Of a stretch of 62,439 nucleotides of DNA, positions 1 to 8,112 are shown one piece after another (the first letter of the stretch is position 1; every line of letters starts with the position of its first letter). The notes beneath the pieces were generated by a model. The model was not told where the DNA came from. It ran no database searches and was given only the letters and a program-made list of their open reading frames with translations. The DNA is from Micrococcales bacterium (GTDB lineage: Bacteria > Actinomycetota > Actinomycetes > Actinomycetales > Cellulomonadaceae). The position numbers and the translations under genes were made by a program. The stretch covers positions 1 to 62,439 of the forward strand of contig WRMB01000017.1 of the NCBI GenBank assembly GCA_009777345.1. The letters run 5' to 3'.

Positions 1-436
1 GGCACCACGGCATGACGTCGCCCCACAGCTCGTACTGGGCAGCCGGGGCGGCGACCGGCACCTGGTCACCGGGCAGCGTGACGACGAACGACTCCAGCAC
101 CGGCAGCACCGCCGGGTAGCGGGCCGGGTCGGTCCGGGTCGCCTCGGCGACGGTCAGCATGGTGACCAGGCGTTCCATCTGCCGGACCCGTTCGGCCTGC
201 GACGACACGGCCTGCACCCGCAGCGCCAGCTCGGGGCTCTGCGTCCCGTCCAGCACCGCCCGGGCCACGGCCGCCTGCCCGCCGCGCAGCACCGGCAGCA
301 GCACCCGCACCGGGTGCGAGTCCAGCGTGCTGGAGACCTGGGGCAGTCCCGACGGCGTCAGCCGGACCAGCGAACCTCGGACCACCGAGGCGTGCCGCTG
401 CTGCAGCCACTGCGACAACGCATCACCAGGAAGCAC
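1..436 (-). CDS. Atypical receptor Ser/Thr kinase paralogue, 5' part only
   Basis: This is the N-terminal part of a second copy of the kinase at 563-2293. The gene runs off the left edge of the window. The start is the GTG at 434-436, chosen because its first residues (LPGDALSQWL) align with LTGDVLSQWL at the start of the complete copy. The similarity continues through a shared VQAVSSQAE stretch and a conserved VLPVLESFVVT segment, up to a region resembling YELWCDLMPWC. The catalytic part is outside the window. The two genes are tandem on the minus strand, 126 bases apart, so a recent tandem duplication is likely. Function is inferred only from the complete neighbour. Confidence 0.75.
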   Translation of the reverse strand, partial: MLPGDALSQWLQQRHASVVRGSLVRLTPSGLPQVSSTLDSHPVRVLLPVLRGGQAAVARAVLDGTQSPELALRVQAVSSQAERVRQMERLVTMLTVAEATRTDPARYPAVLPVLESFVVTLPGDQVPVAAPAAQYELWGDVMPWC

Positions 437-562
437 CACCGCACTGTATCTGCGTTCCACGTATCTACGGTTTTCGTCGCGGCACGGACCAGCCTGGTGC
501 TGGCCCGGTATGCCGGTCGAGACGGGTTCGGGCCTGTCCGCGCAGGTCCAAGACGTGCTCTC

Positions 563-2293
563 CTACCGGTCGGCCAGGTACTCCACTATCCGGTGGGCTT
601 CCGCAGGGGAGATCGCGGTGAAGTACTGGGTGATCTCCGAGATCCGGTCCGTGGACCCGGTGGCCTCCAGGCACATCGGCAGCTCGGCGAAACAGTAGGC
701 TGCCGACGACAGGTCGAGGCCCGGTGTGAAGAAGGTCAGCCCGTCCGGTCCGTCGACGAAAGGCGGTGCGTCGGTGGACGGCGCGGAGTCCAGCGTGTCG
801 CGGTAGTAGCTCGTCATGGTGTCGATGTCGGAGAACAAGGTGATAGTCACCCAGATATCGGCGTCCTCCCACCCGCACATGGCGGCCGTCGTCGCAGTCA
901 TCCCCGGCCGGGTGGCCTCGTAGCACATCGGCTCGGTCCGGTCCTTGCGGCCTTTGAACACGGTGTAGGACATCGCAGACCCGTTGAAGGGCGGGCAGCC
1001 GCCGACGACGTCGATCCAGCAGGCTGGGTCTGGTCCGGTGGTGCGGCTGGACGTCGCGGACGTCGCGGGCCCAGTTGGGGCGTCGGCCGCCGGGTCGGGC
1101 CGGGTGACCCACACCAAGGTGCCCGCGAGGGCCACGACCGCCACGACCAGCGCGGTGATCAGGGCTGCGATCCCGGCTCTGGGCCGACGGGGGTCGGGCT
1201 CTCGGACCGGAGCCAGCACGGAGGTCGGCGGCTGAGACGGCAGGGTGTGCGGCGACACGGTCGACGGACCGCCAGCCGCCGCCGAGTAGTCGGCCGTCCG
1301 GTATCCGCCTCCGGCTGCCGGACCGACCCAGTCGGCTGGACCGGCACCGCCCAGCCGGAACAGTCGGGCCGCTGCGTCGGCCAGGTCCGTCCGTTGGTGC
1401 GGGTCGGGCCAGCACAGCCCCCGGACCAGCTCGGCTAGGTGCTGCCCGGCAGGCCCACCGGGCAGTCCGGGCGGCAGCCAGGTCGGACCGTACTGGGGGC
1501 CGGGCGCCTGACCGGTGAGCATCCACACCAGCAGGCAGCCCAGGTACCAAGTATCGGTGTAGCGGCCGACGGCCGTGTCGCCGGCCAGCATCTCCGGTGG
1601 CAGGCAGAACCCCTGGTTGCCGACCTGCTCGGTATACGTAGAAGTCTGGTCGGCGGCGATGACGTGCGCGACGCCCCAGTCGGCCAGCAGCAGCCGCCCG
1701 GCGGCGTCGACCAGCACGTTGTGCGGGGTGATGTCCCGGTGGATGATGCCGAGGTTGCGGTGGACCGCAGCCACGGTGGTGACTACCGGCAGCAACCGGG
1801 CCAGCGCGACCCCCGGGGCGGCCGGGCCGGTCTGCCGCTGCTGGTCGGCGAGGCTGGTCGGGCACCACGGCATGAGGTCGCACCACAGCTCGTACCGTTC
1901 GCTGGGACTGGTTTGAGCCATCTCGTCGCCGGGCGCTGTGACCACGAACGACTCCAGCACCGGCAGCACCGCCGGATAGGCCGCCGGGTCGGCTCGGGCC
2001 ACCTGCGCCACCGTCAGCATGGAGACCAGACGTTCCATCTGCCGGGCCTGTTCCGCCTGCGACGAGACTGCCTGCACCCGCAGGGCCAGCGCCTGGTCGA
2101 CGCCGTCGACCACGGCCCGCGCCACCGCCGCCTGACCGCCGTACACCACCGGCAGGGCGATCTGCACCGGGTGGGAGTCCAGCCGGTCCGAGACTCGCAG
2201 CAACCCCGACGGGCTCAGCTGGACCCGCGTCCCGTACACCACCGTGCCCACCCGGCGCTGCAGCCACTGAGACAGAACATCACCGGTCAGCAC
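563..2293 (-). CDS. Atypical Hanks-type Ser/Thr protein kinase with one membrane segment
   Basis: The 576-residue protein has a kinase-like domain in its first 315 residues. The catalytic loop IIHRDITPHNVL puts Asp at 187 and Asn at 192. The metal-binding DFG is DWG (205-207), and the APE segment is PPE (232-234). No glycine-rich loop is obvious. The beta-3 position that normally holds the ATP-binding lysine reads LALRVQ around residues 69-74, with Arg in place of Lys, so activity is uncertain. A proline-rich linker is followed by a hydrophobic segment at about 373-396 and an extracytoplasmic domain with several cysteines (CWIDVVGGCPPF). The likely role is a membrane sensor kinase or pseudokinase. 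The ligand is unknown. Confidence 0.8.
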   Translation of the reverse strand: MLTGDVLSQWLQRRVGTVVYGTRVQLSPSGLLRVSDRLDSHPVQIALPVVYGGQAAVARAVVDGVDQALALRVQAVSSQAEQARQMERLVSMLTVAQVARADPAAYPAVLPVLESFVVTAPGDEMAQTSPSERYELWCDLMPWCPTSLADQQRQTGPAAPGVALARLLPVVTTVAAVHRNLGIIHRDITPHNVLVDAAGRLLLADWGVAHVIAADQTSTYTEQVGNQGFCLPPEMLAGDTAVGRYTDTWYLGCLLVWMLTGQAPGPQYGPTWLPPGLPGGPAGQHLAELVRGLCWPDPHQRTDLADAAARLFRLGGAGPADWVGPAAGGGYRTADYSAAAGGPSTVSPHTLPSQPPTSVLAPVREPDPRRPRAGIAALITALVVAVVALAGTLVWVTRPDPAADAPTGPATSATSSRTTGPDPACWIDVVGGCPPFNGSAMSYTVFKGRKDRTEPMCYEATRPGMTATTAAMCGWEDADIWVTITLFSDIDTMTSYYRDTLDSAPSTDAPPFVDGPDGLTFFTPGLDLSSAAYCFAELPMCLEATGSTDRISEITQYFTAISPAEAHRIVEYLADR

Positions 2294-2406
2294 TCTTTCT
2301 ACTGTAGAGGACGATACCGCCTGGTATCAGCGGTCTTCGAGGTGGGGCTGTCGACGGCGGCCAGGGAAACCGTTTCACGACCTACCGCCAGGCATGACGG
2401 CGACGG

Positions 2407-3579
2407 TTACCGGCGCCCCGCACGCAGGTCGTCGACGTGGATGAGGAAGTCGGACTCGTCGGCGATCTCGCCGTCGAAGGCTTCCCACAGGGCGACGGCC
2501 ACGGAGCCGACCAGGGCTACCGCCCGGCCGCGGGCTACCCGGTGGGCCGCGTCCGGGCGTTCGAGGTAGAGCTCGTCGGCGTCGTGCGGGTACCAGCGGA
2601 CCCGCAGCGCGGTGACCCCGGCGGCGGCCCAGGCCGCGGCGCGCAGCACGGTCGGCGGTTCTGGCAACGGTTCGGGCACGACCTCGATCATCCCGTCCAG
2701 GCCCAGGTCGATCTCGATGCCGTACAGGTCGGACGGTTCGCCCATGAGGTCTTCGTAGGCCTCGGCCTCGGCCCGCAGCGCCTCCTGACGACGTTCTTCG
2801 CTGTTGTGCCGCCCGAACAGGCCCACCGCCTGGTCGGTCCGATCCAGGGGGCGGGTACCGCGCAGGTGGCGACCCTGCCGTTCGGTCAGCGCAGGCTGGG
2901 CCGTGCCCGTGGTGCGCGGGTCGAACGACCAGGAGTGGTCGTAGCCGTCGCCGGCCAGGCGCGCCCGCGGCGCCGCCCGGCGCACCTGGGCCAGGACCTC
3001 CTGCGCCGAGGGCCACCGGGCGGTCAGCAGCGCCAGGTCGACCATGCCGTCCGGGTCGGGCGTGAGCACCACGCCCGAGTCGTTGACCCGCACCGCGCCG
3101 CTCAGCCGCCGGGCCGCGGCGATGAGCCACAGCACGACCCGCTCCTCCTCGCGGATCGGCAGCCCCTCGGGAAACGCGCGGGCCAGGCCCTCCCGGTCGC
3201 CGGTGCCCGGGAAAGGCGGCTCGCCGCGTTCTCTGGGGCCCTCGGCCAGCCAGGCGGTGTCCGACGACGCGGGCAGCCCCAGGGCCACCGCGCTGATCGT
3301 CGTCAGCTGGTACGGGCCGACCAGCGCCGTGCGTCGCCCCAGCCGCAGCCGGGCCATCGCCGGGGTGACCTTGCGGATGCCCAGCGCCGCTGTCACCACC
3401 GGCAGGATGCCGGTGCGCGGCTGGGTCTCGGGTGTCGCCTGCTCCCACGACGCGCGGCCGAAGCGGGACACCGCCAGGACCTCCAGCTCGTCGGGTGTGA
3501 CGTCCGGCGGCAGGGCGAGCAGGTGCCGGGTGCGGACGTCCGGGTCGTCCGGGTCGAGAGGCGGGAGGTTGGCGGACAT
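2407..3579 (-). CDS. Hypothetical protein, 390 aa
   Basis: I do not recognise a family. The start is the ATG at 3577-3579 (MSANLPPLDPDDPD). An in-frame extension upstream would run into dcd, whose stop lies just before at 3582, so the shorter form is preferred. The protein is soluble and rich in Arg, Ala and acidic residues, with no signal peptide or membrane segment. The middle part (SEERRQEALRAEAEAYEDLMG) is probably helical. The C-terminal 100 residues contain a compact alpha/beta-looking stretch ending in SDFLIHVDDL. It lies two bases downstream of dcd on the same strand and is probably cotranscribed with it. A link to nucleotide metabolism is speculation. Confidence 0.7.
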   Translation of the reverse strand: MSANLPPLDPDDPDVRTRHLLALPPDVTPDELEVLAVSRFGRASWEQATPETQPRTGILPVVTAALGIRKVTPAMARLRLGRRTALVGPYQLTTISAVALGLPASSDTAWLAEGPRERGEPPFPGTGDREGLARAFPEGLPIREEERVVLWLIAAARRLSGAVRVNDSGVVLTPDPDGMVDLALLTARWPSAQEVLAQVRRAAPRARLAGDGYDHSWSFDPRTTGTAQPALTERQGRHLRGTRPLDRTDQAVGLFGRHNSEERRQEALRAEAEAYEDLMGEPSDLYGIEIDLGLDGMIEVVPEPLPEPPTVLRAAAWAAAGVTALRVRWYPHDADELYLERPDAAHRVARGRAVALVGSVAVALWEAFDGEIADESDFLIHVDDLRAGRR

Positions 3580-3581
3580 CG

Positions 3582-4157
3582 CTATACCGGGGTCCGGTGG
3601 AAGCCCTGCCAGGACCGCGAGGCCGTCGGACCGCGCTGCCCCTGGTACCGCGAGCCGTACCGGGCCGAGCCGTAGGCGTGCTCCGCCGGCGACGTCAGCC
3701 GGAAGAAGCACAGCTGGCCGACCTTCATCCCCGGCCACAGCAGGATCGGCAGCGTGGCCACGTTCGACAGCTCCAGCGTCACGTGCCCCGAGAACCCCGG
3801 GTCGACGAACCCGGCCGTGGAGTGCGTCAGCAGCCCCAGCCGCCCCAACGACGACTTGCCCTCCAGCCGGGCGGCGATATCGTCCGGCAGGGTGACCTGC
3901 TCGTACGTGGACCCCAGCACGAACTCTCCCGGGTGCAGCACGAACGGCTCGTCGGCGTCGGTCTCCACCAGGTGCGTCAGGTCCGGCTGCTCCGCGGCCG
4001 GGTCGATCACCGCGTACCGGTGGTTGTCGAACAGCCGGAAGAACTTGTCCAGCCGCACGTCGACGCTGGACGGCTGGACCGTGTCCGGGTCGTACGGGTC
4101 GAGCACGACGCGCCCAGCGTCGATCTCGGCGCGGATATCACGGTCGGAGAGCAGCAC
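3582..4157 (-). CDS. dcd: dCTP deaminase
   Basis: This 191-residue enzyme deaminates dCTP towards dUMP synthesis. The family core is clear: [21 protein letters not shown] at about 100-120, then [12 protein letters not shown] with the catalytic-type Glu near residue 129, and the C-terminal [18 protein letters not shown] stretch that closes over the nucleotide. Length and sequence match actinobacterial Dcd proteins, some of which are bifunctional and release dUMP directly; whether this one does cannot be read from the sequence with certainty. The start ATG at 4155-4157 gives the canonical [13 protein letters not shown]-terminus. Confidence 0.96.
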   Translation of the reverse strand: MLLSDRDIRAEIDAGRVVLDPYDPDTVQPSSVDVRLDKFFRLFDNHRYAVIDPAAEQPDLTHLVETDADEPFVLHPGEFVLGSTYEQVTLPDDIAARLEGKSSLGRLGLLTHSTAGFVDPGFSGHVTLELSNVATLPILLWPGMKVGQLCFFRLTSPAEHAYGSARYGSRYQGQRGPTASRSWQGFHRTPV

Positions 4158-4244
4158 AGGAGCAACGGTAGTGCCCCGCGGGCGCCGTTGGGACGAGTCT
4201 GTGATAACACGTTCGGTGGTGCGAAGGTGACCCCTGCCGCCAGT

Positions 4245-4305
4245 TCGAGAGTTCTGCTGTCGATTCGAGAGTTATACTCTCGAACTGGCGATCGAAGTAT
4301 CGAAC
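4245..4305. repeat. 61-bp palindromic element, family 1, copy 1
   Basis: This is one of four 61-bp elements with the layout 20-9-3-9-20. The centre is TTCGAGAGT, three bases, ACTCTCGAA. The outer ends are TTCGAGAGTT and AAGTATCGAA. In this copy the outer pairing extends beyond the element, since CCGCCAG before it and CTGGCGG after it are complementary; the whole hairpin spans 4238-4312. It lies in the gene-free stretch between dcd and the tRNA gene. Other copies are at 45938, 47241 and 58018. Confidence 0.85.
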
Positions 4306-4453
4306 TGGCGGGCCGGGAGCCCCCAGCCCGCCGCGGGCCGTCACCCTCAGCTTCACCCTGGCCCGCGACCCGCCGCAGGCGTGGTGCTGGTGACCACCGC
4401 CAGAGCCGGTATGCTGGTCCGTCGTCCCCGCTCCACAGAGCGCGGACACGTAC

Positions 4454-4524
4454 GCGGGTGTAGTTCAATGGTAGAACATCAGCTTCCCAAGCTGATAGCG
4501 CGGGTTCGATTCCCGTCACCCGCT
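4454..4524 (+). tRNA. tRNA-Gly (anticodon CCC)
   Basis: A complete cloverleaf can be drawn. The acceptor arms GCGGGTG and CACCCGC pair. The D arm is GTTC...GAAC. The anticodon stem TCAGC/GCTGA encloses the loop TTCCCAA, giving anticodon CCC. The T arm carries TTCGATT. The discriminator base is T, and the gene does not encode CCA (it is followed by CC then G). Lengths of all stems are standard. Confidence 0.95.
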
Positions 4525-4592
4525 CCGAACAGTGGAGCCGCAGGTTAGAGCGTAGTTCCTGTCGCGGTCGGCAGCCGGGCACACCATCACGG

Positions 4593-4621
4593 TGAACAGA
4601 TACAGGTACTCTGTCTGTTCA
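4593..4621. promoter_or_regulatory. Inverted-repeat operator before the PIN toxin-antitoxin pair
   Basis: TGAACAGA and its complement TCTGTTCA are separated by 13 bases that themselves contain ACAG/CTGT. The site ends 19 bases before the antitoxin start, in the position of a promoter. Toxin-antitoxin operons are usually repressed by their own antitoxin at such sites, so this is the likely autoregulatory operator (inference). Confidence 0.6.
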
Positions 4622-4640
4622 CAGGGTGTAGTCTAGGGGC

Positions 4641-5003
4641 ATGGCTCATCCGCTGATCACTCTCGATCCCGACCAGGTCCGGGACCTGCCTGTCGATGCC
4701 TCGCTGCCCGCCTGGGCCCGGACGCTGGTCGAGCATGTGCGCCAGGCGGCGTCGTCGGGCCAGACGGTGACGGTGACGGCCGAGGAGCGCATGCTCACAC
4801 CCGGGCAGATGGCGGCCCGGATGAACATGAGCCGGTCGACGGTCTCACGCAGGATCGCCGCTGGTGAGATCCAGGCGATCAAGGTGGGTAACCGCCACCG
4901 CATCCCGTATACCGAGTTCCTGCGGTTCCGTGAGGCTGTGCTCACCGAGATCGCAGTGACGGCCGGTCCAGACGTCGAGGCGGAGCTGTTCGGTGACGAA
5001 TGA
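4641..5003 (+). CDS. Excisionase/HTH-type antitoxin
   Basis: The 120-residue protein carries an excisionase-like winged helix at about 50-95 (MLTPGQMAARMNMSRSTVSR, then IAAGEIQAIKVGNRHRIPYTEF). This arrangement is typical of DNA-binding antitoxins paired with PIN-domain toxins. Its stop overlaps the start of the toxin gene by 11 bases, so the two are translationally coupled. An inverted repeat lies just upstream. Its likely role is to neutralise the toxin and repress the operon. Confidence 0.8.
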   Translation: MAHPLITLDPDQVRDLPVDASLPAWARTLVEHVRQAASSGQTVTVTAEERMLTPGQMAARMNMSRSTVSRRIAAGEIQAIKVGNRHRIPYTEFLRFREAVLTEIAVTAGPDVEAELFGDE

Positions 5004-5646
5004 CGAGCCGATCGTCTTCTTGGACTCCAACGTCATCGCGAAGGCGGTCTCTCGGACTCTGATGCTCCGCTGTGCTCTCAGTGGCTACACGGTCGTGTGG
5101 AGCGTCCTTGCCGAGCAGCAGGCAGAGAAGAACCGGTCGGCTCGCACGACATCTGTCGCCGCGGTACGCGAACGGGCAGAGCTGCTGCTCGGGCCTACGG
5201 GTCAGACCCCACAACGGTTCGCGACGACGAGTCCCACCGACAGGCAGATCCTCGCGGACGCCGAGGCGTGCGGAGCCACTTTTCTCGTGACTGAGGACGT
5301 GGACGACTTCGGAGCGTCCGACCTTGCTAGCGTCGGTGTCAGTGCTGTGAATCATGATCTATTCCTTGCGGAACGAGCCCACCGGGATGTCTACCGGCAG
5401 GCGTTGGTCGATATGGTTTCTGGTATGCGTAACCCGTCGCGCACACCGGCGGAGCTTCATTCGATGATCGCTCGGCAGCACCCTCGCCTGTTTGCTGCAC
5501 ATGCCGACCTGTACGACGTCGAGCCGCAGACCACTGGCCACGCCGAGCCCGCCGAGCTCTTCCGCGGACGCACCTGCCTGCGCTGCTTGGTCACGCAGTC
5601 TGATGCCGTCCCGCTCGTCGACGGGGTCTGCCCCACCTGTCGTTGA
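4993..5646 (+). CDS. PIN-domain toxin with C-terminal zinc ribbon
   Basis: The 217-residue protein starts at the GTG at 4993, inside the antitoxin gene. A PIN-like nuclease fold is indicated by VFLDSNVIAKAV near the N-terminus and by the acidic motifs DRQILADAEACGATFLVTEDVDDF at about 77-100. The middle is helical. The C-terminus ends with CLRC...CPTC, a probable zinc ribbon that is unusual for PIN toxins. The likely activity is RNA cleavage when released from the upstream antitoxin. The family assignment rests on motif spacing and operon context. Confidence 0.75.
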   Translation: MTNDEPIVFLDSNVIAKAVSRTLMLRCALSGYTVVWSVLAEQQAEKNRSARTTSVAAVRERAELLLGPTGQTPQRFATTSPTDRQILADAEACGATFLVTEDVDDFGASDLASVGVSAVNHDLFLAERAHRDVYRQALVDMVSGMRNPSRTPAELHSMIARQHPRLFAAHADLYDVEPQTTGHAEPAELFRGRTCLRCLVTQSDAVPLVDGVCPTCR

Positions 5647-5853
5647 CCCACCGGACACGACCGCGACTCTCGGTGGCGGTCGCCATCTCCAAAACAGTCG
5701 GCCGACAAGGTAGTCCTCGAACCGGGACCACCCCGCGCAGGGGCACTGGCTACGACGGAGACGTCGGTCGGCCGGGTGGGCTCGTCTACGTTCGTTTCAA
5801 CCAGATGCCCCCATTTGCCCCCGTGTGCTGACAGAACGTGGCACGATGTCACC
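5647..5853. other. Gap between the PIN toxin and the TetR gene
   Basis: No coding region is supported here. The last 60 bases (CCCCCATTTGCCCCC, then GTGTGCTGACAG) precede the TetR gene and probably hold its promoter, but no clean operator palindrome is visible. Confidence 0.4.
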
Positions 5854-6459
5854 ATGCCCAAGATCATCGGCGCGACGCTCCGGGAGCACCGCGAGCAGGT
5901 CCGCTGTCTGCTGTTCGGCGCGCTGTCCGAGCTCATGAAGGAGCAGGGTTTCGACGCGGTGACGCTGTCGCAGGTCGCCGCCCGCGCCGGGGTGGGCCGG
6001 ACCGCCGTGTACAACCACTTCCCCGACAAGGAGGCGCTGCTGGTCGGGCTGGTCATGCACGAGACCAACAGCTGGGCCACTGCCCTGGAGGCCGCGCTGG
6101 TCGGTGTCGACGACCCGGTCGAGCAGCTGCGCACCTACGTCCACGCCCAGCTGGTGCTGAAGCCCGACTACTACTACGCGCCCGGTGAGGACCTGCGCCA
6201 GCTGATCTCCGCCCAGACCCTGGTCCAGGTGCGCGGCCACGTGGTGATCGTCGAACGGATCCTGCGCGGCGTCCTGGAACGGGGGATCGCTGCCGGGGCC
6301 TTCCCCGTCCAGGACCTCGACGTGACCGTGCGGCTGGTGCTGTCCTGCCTGTCCAACCGGGTCGTCTCCACCGTCGGCCACGACCGTTCCCATATCGTCC
6401 CCGAGGTCGAGGCGTTCGTGCTGCGGGCCGTCGGCGCCGAGGTCCACGCGACCGTCTGA
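5854..6459 (+). CDS. TetR-family transcriptional regulator
   Basis: The 201-residue protein has an N-terminal TetR helix-turn-helix: LMKEQGFDAVTLSQVAARAG followed by VGRTAVYNHFPDKEALL. The rest is the variable helical ligand-binding domain. The ATG at 5854 (MPKIIGATLREH) is preferred to longer in-frame starts because it opens directly into the DNA-binding domain. No efflux or enzyme gene is adjacent in the divergent direction, and the next gene (GGDEF) is convergent, so the target is unknown. Confidence 0.9.
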   Translation: MPKIIGATLREHREQVRCLLFGALSELMKEQGFDAVTLSQVAARAGVGRTAVYNHFPDKEALLVGLVMHETNSWATALEAALVGVDDPVEQLRTYVHAQLVLKPDYYYAPGEDLRQLISAQTLVQVRGHVVIVERILRGVLERGIAAGAFPVQDLDVTVRLVLSCLSNRVVSTVGHDRSHIVPEVEAFVLRAVGAEVHATV

Positions 6460-6560
6460 CGACGAGGGCCTCGCAGGGACGCGCGCTGCCTTGCCGTCCC
6501 CTTCCGAGGTCTCCGGGTCTGGCCGACTCACGGAAACCCGGCCAGACCCTGGTCGCTGCG

Positions 6561-7901
6561 CTACTCCGCCGGGTGCAGGGCGATGTACACGGCGGCGCGC
6601 AGGGCGGCCGTCACCTGGGGGTGGTGCGAGGTCTCGATGGAGGCGCCGACCTCGATCCGCCAGCCTTCGACCGCGACGGTGACCGTGCGGGGCGGGTCGT
6701 CGTCGCCGGACGGGCTGCCGCCGCGGGCGACGACCAGCGGGACCGTCGAGGTGTCGTCGTCGCGCAGCACGGTCCACTCGCCGCCGCCGAGGGTGTCGGC
6801 GGCGGTCGCGGCCAGGGCGCAGATCCGGCCGAGCTGGCCCCGGCCCGCGACCACCGCCGGGACGGCGCGGCCGAGCAGCTGCTGGGCGGTGGTCGCCGGG
6901 TCGGCGCCCTGCGGCAAAGCCAGCTGGCGGCGCCGGGCCCGGGCGCGCTTGACGTGGTACTGGGCGAAGTCCGCGGCCCGGAACAGACTGGACACGCCGG
7001 TGTGCTCGCCGACCGAGCTGGCCACGCCCCAGGAGATCGCCGCGCCGTGCGGCAAGGGGTGGTCGGCCAGGGTCTGAGACATCGCCTGGGTCACGGTGCT
7101 CTTCGACCAGCCCGGGACGACGAGGCAGAACTCGTCGCCGCCGATCCGGGCCGCGGTGCTGCCCGGCAGCGCCTCGGCGGCCCGGCGCAGCACGTCGCCG
7201 ACCAGGCGCAGCAGCTCGTCGCCCTCGCCGTGGCCCAGCTGGTCGTTGACCTGCTTCAGCCCGTCGACGTCGCACATCACGATGCAGGTCTCCGCGCCGG
7301 ACTCCAGGGCGGTCTCGGCGGCGGCGTCGGCCACCCGGCGGTCGGCCAGCCCGGTCAGCGGGTCCTCGGCCAGCATGTGCTGCACCTGGTGGTCGAAGTC
7401 CAGCCGGACCAGCGCCGCGGCGGCCAGCGCCGCGACCACCTCGACCAGCGCCACACCGTCGTCGTCGAACGCCTCGCCGGTCAGCGTGACCAGGCCCCAC
7501 ACCGCGGCGTTCACGACGACCGGCACGCTCACGGCGACGGGGCTGTCGGCCAGCGCCTGCGGAGCGGCGAACCGGCCACCGTCCCAGGACCGCCAGGTGG
7601 CGCGGTCGTCGAGGATCCGCCGCAGCACCGGCCAGCTGCTGGTGGTCCACACCTCGTCGGACGGTTCCCCGGCCGGTCGGACGGACCACAGGGTGCGGGC
7701 CCGGTCGTCGACGACTCGGGACACCACGACCTGGTGCGGGCTCACCAGCTCGACGACGCACTCGGCGACCACCTGGGCCAGCTCGCCGATCTCCTGGCAG
7801 CCGCGCAGCCGCCGGGCCACCAGCGCCACCAGCCCGACGCGGGACACCGCGGCCGGGACGCGCCGGAGCCGCGCCCGACGGTTCACGGCGACGTCGTCCA
7901 C
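6561..7901 (-). CDS. GAF-GGDEF protein, probable diguanylate cyclase
   Basis: The 446-residue protein has a GAF-like sensor at about 40-165 and a GGDEF domain at about 178-335. The latter shows DPLTGLADRR, the metal-binding Asp in CDVDGLKQVND and an intact GGDEF at 254-258. These suit synthesis of cyclic di-GMP. The RxxD inhibitory site that often precedes GGDEF is absent, so product inhibition may be lacking. The C-terminal 110 residues are an additional domain I do not recognise. No membrane segment is seen. The start is the GTG at 7899-7901, preceded by GAGGAGC. Confidence 0.88.
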   Translation of the reverse strand: MDDVAVNRRARLRRVPAAVSRVGLVALVARRLRGCQEIGELAQVVAECVVELVSPHQVVVSRVVDDRARTLWSVRPAGEPSDEVWTTSSWPVLRRILDDRATWRSWDGGRFAAPQALADSPVAVSVPVVVNAAVWGLVTLTGEAFDDDGVALVEVVAALAAAALVRLDFDHQVQHMLAEDPLTGLADRRVADAAAETALESGAETCIVMCDVDGLKQVNDQLGHGEGDELLRLVGDVLRRAAEALPGSTAARIGGDEFCLVVPGWSKSTVTQAMSQTLADHPLPHGAAISWGVASSVGEHTGVSSLFRAADFAQYHVKRARARRRQLALPQGADPATTAQQLLGRAVPAVVAGRGQLGRICALAATAADTLGGGEWTVLRDDDTSTVPLVVARGGSPSGDDDPPRTVTVAVEGWRIEVGASIETSHHPQVTAALRAAVYIALHPAE

Positions 7902-8112
7902 GGGCGCTCCTCGTCGTCGGGCCGTGCCGTCGTGTCCGGTCGGGCCTCCTTGTCCAGGTCCATCGACCTACTTTCCCACACCACCGATCGGGCGTGCTGT
8001 CACCGTCTCGCGGCCCGCTGCGCGGCGCACTGTCCACCGTTGGCGCCGGAACGCTCCCAGGGGCGGCGCTGACATGGCACGATACGAATGACAGACGTCC
8101 TTGGGGGACCAG

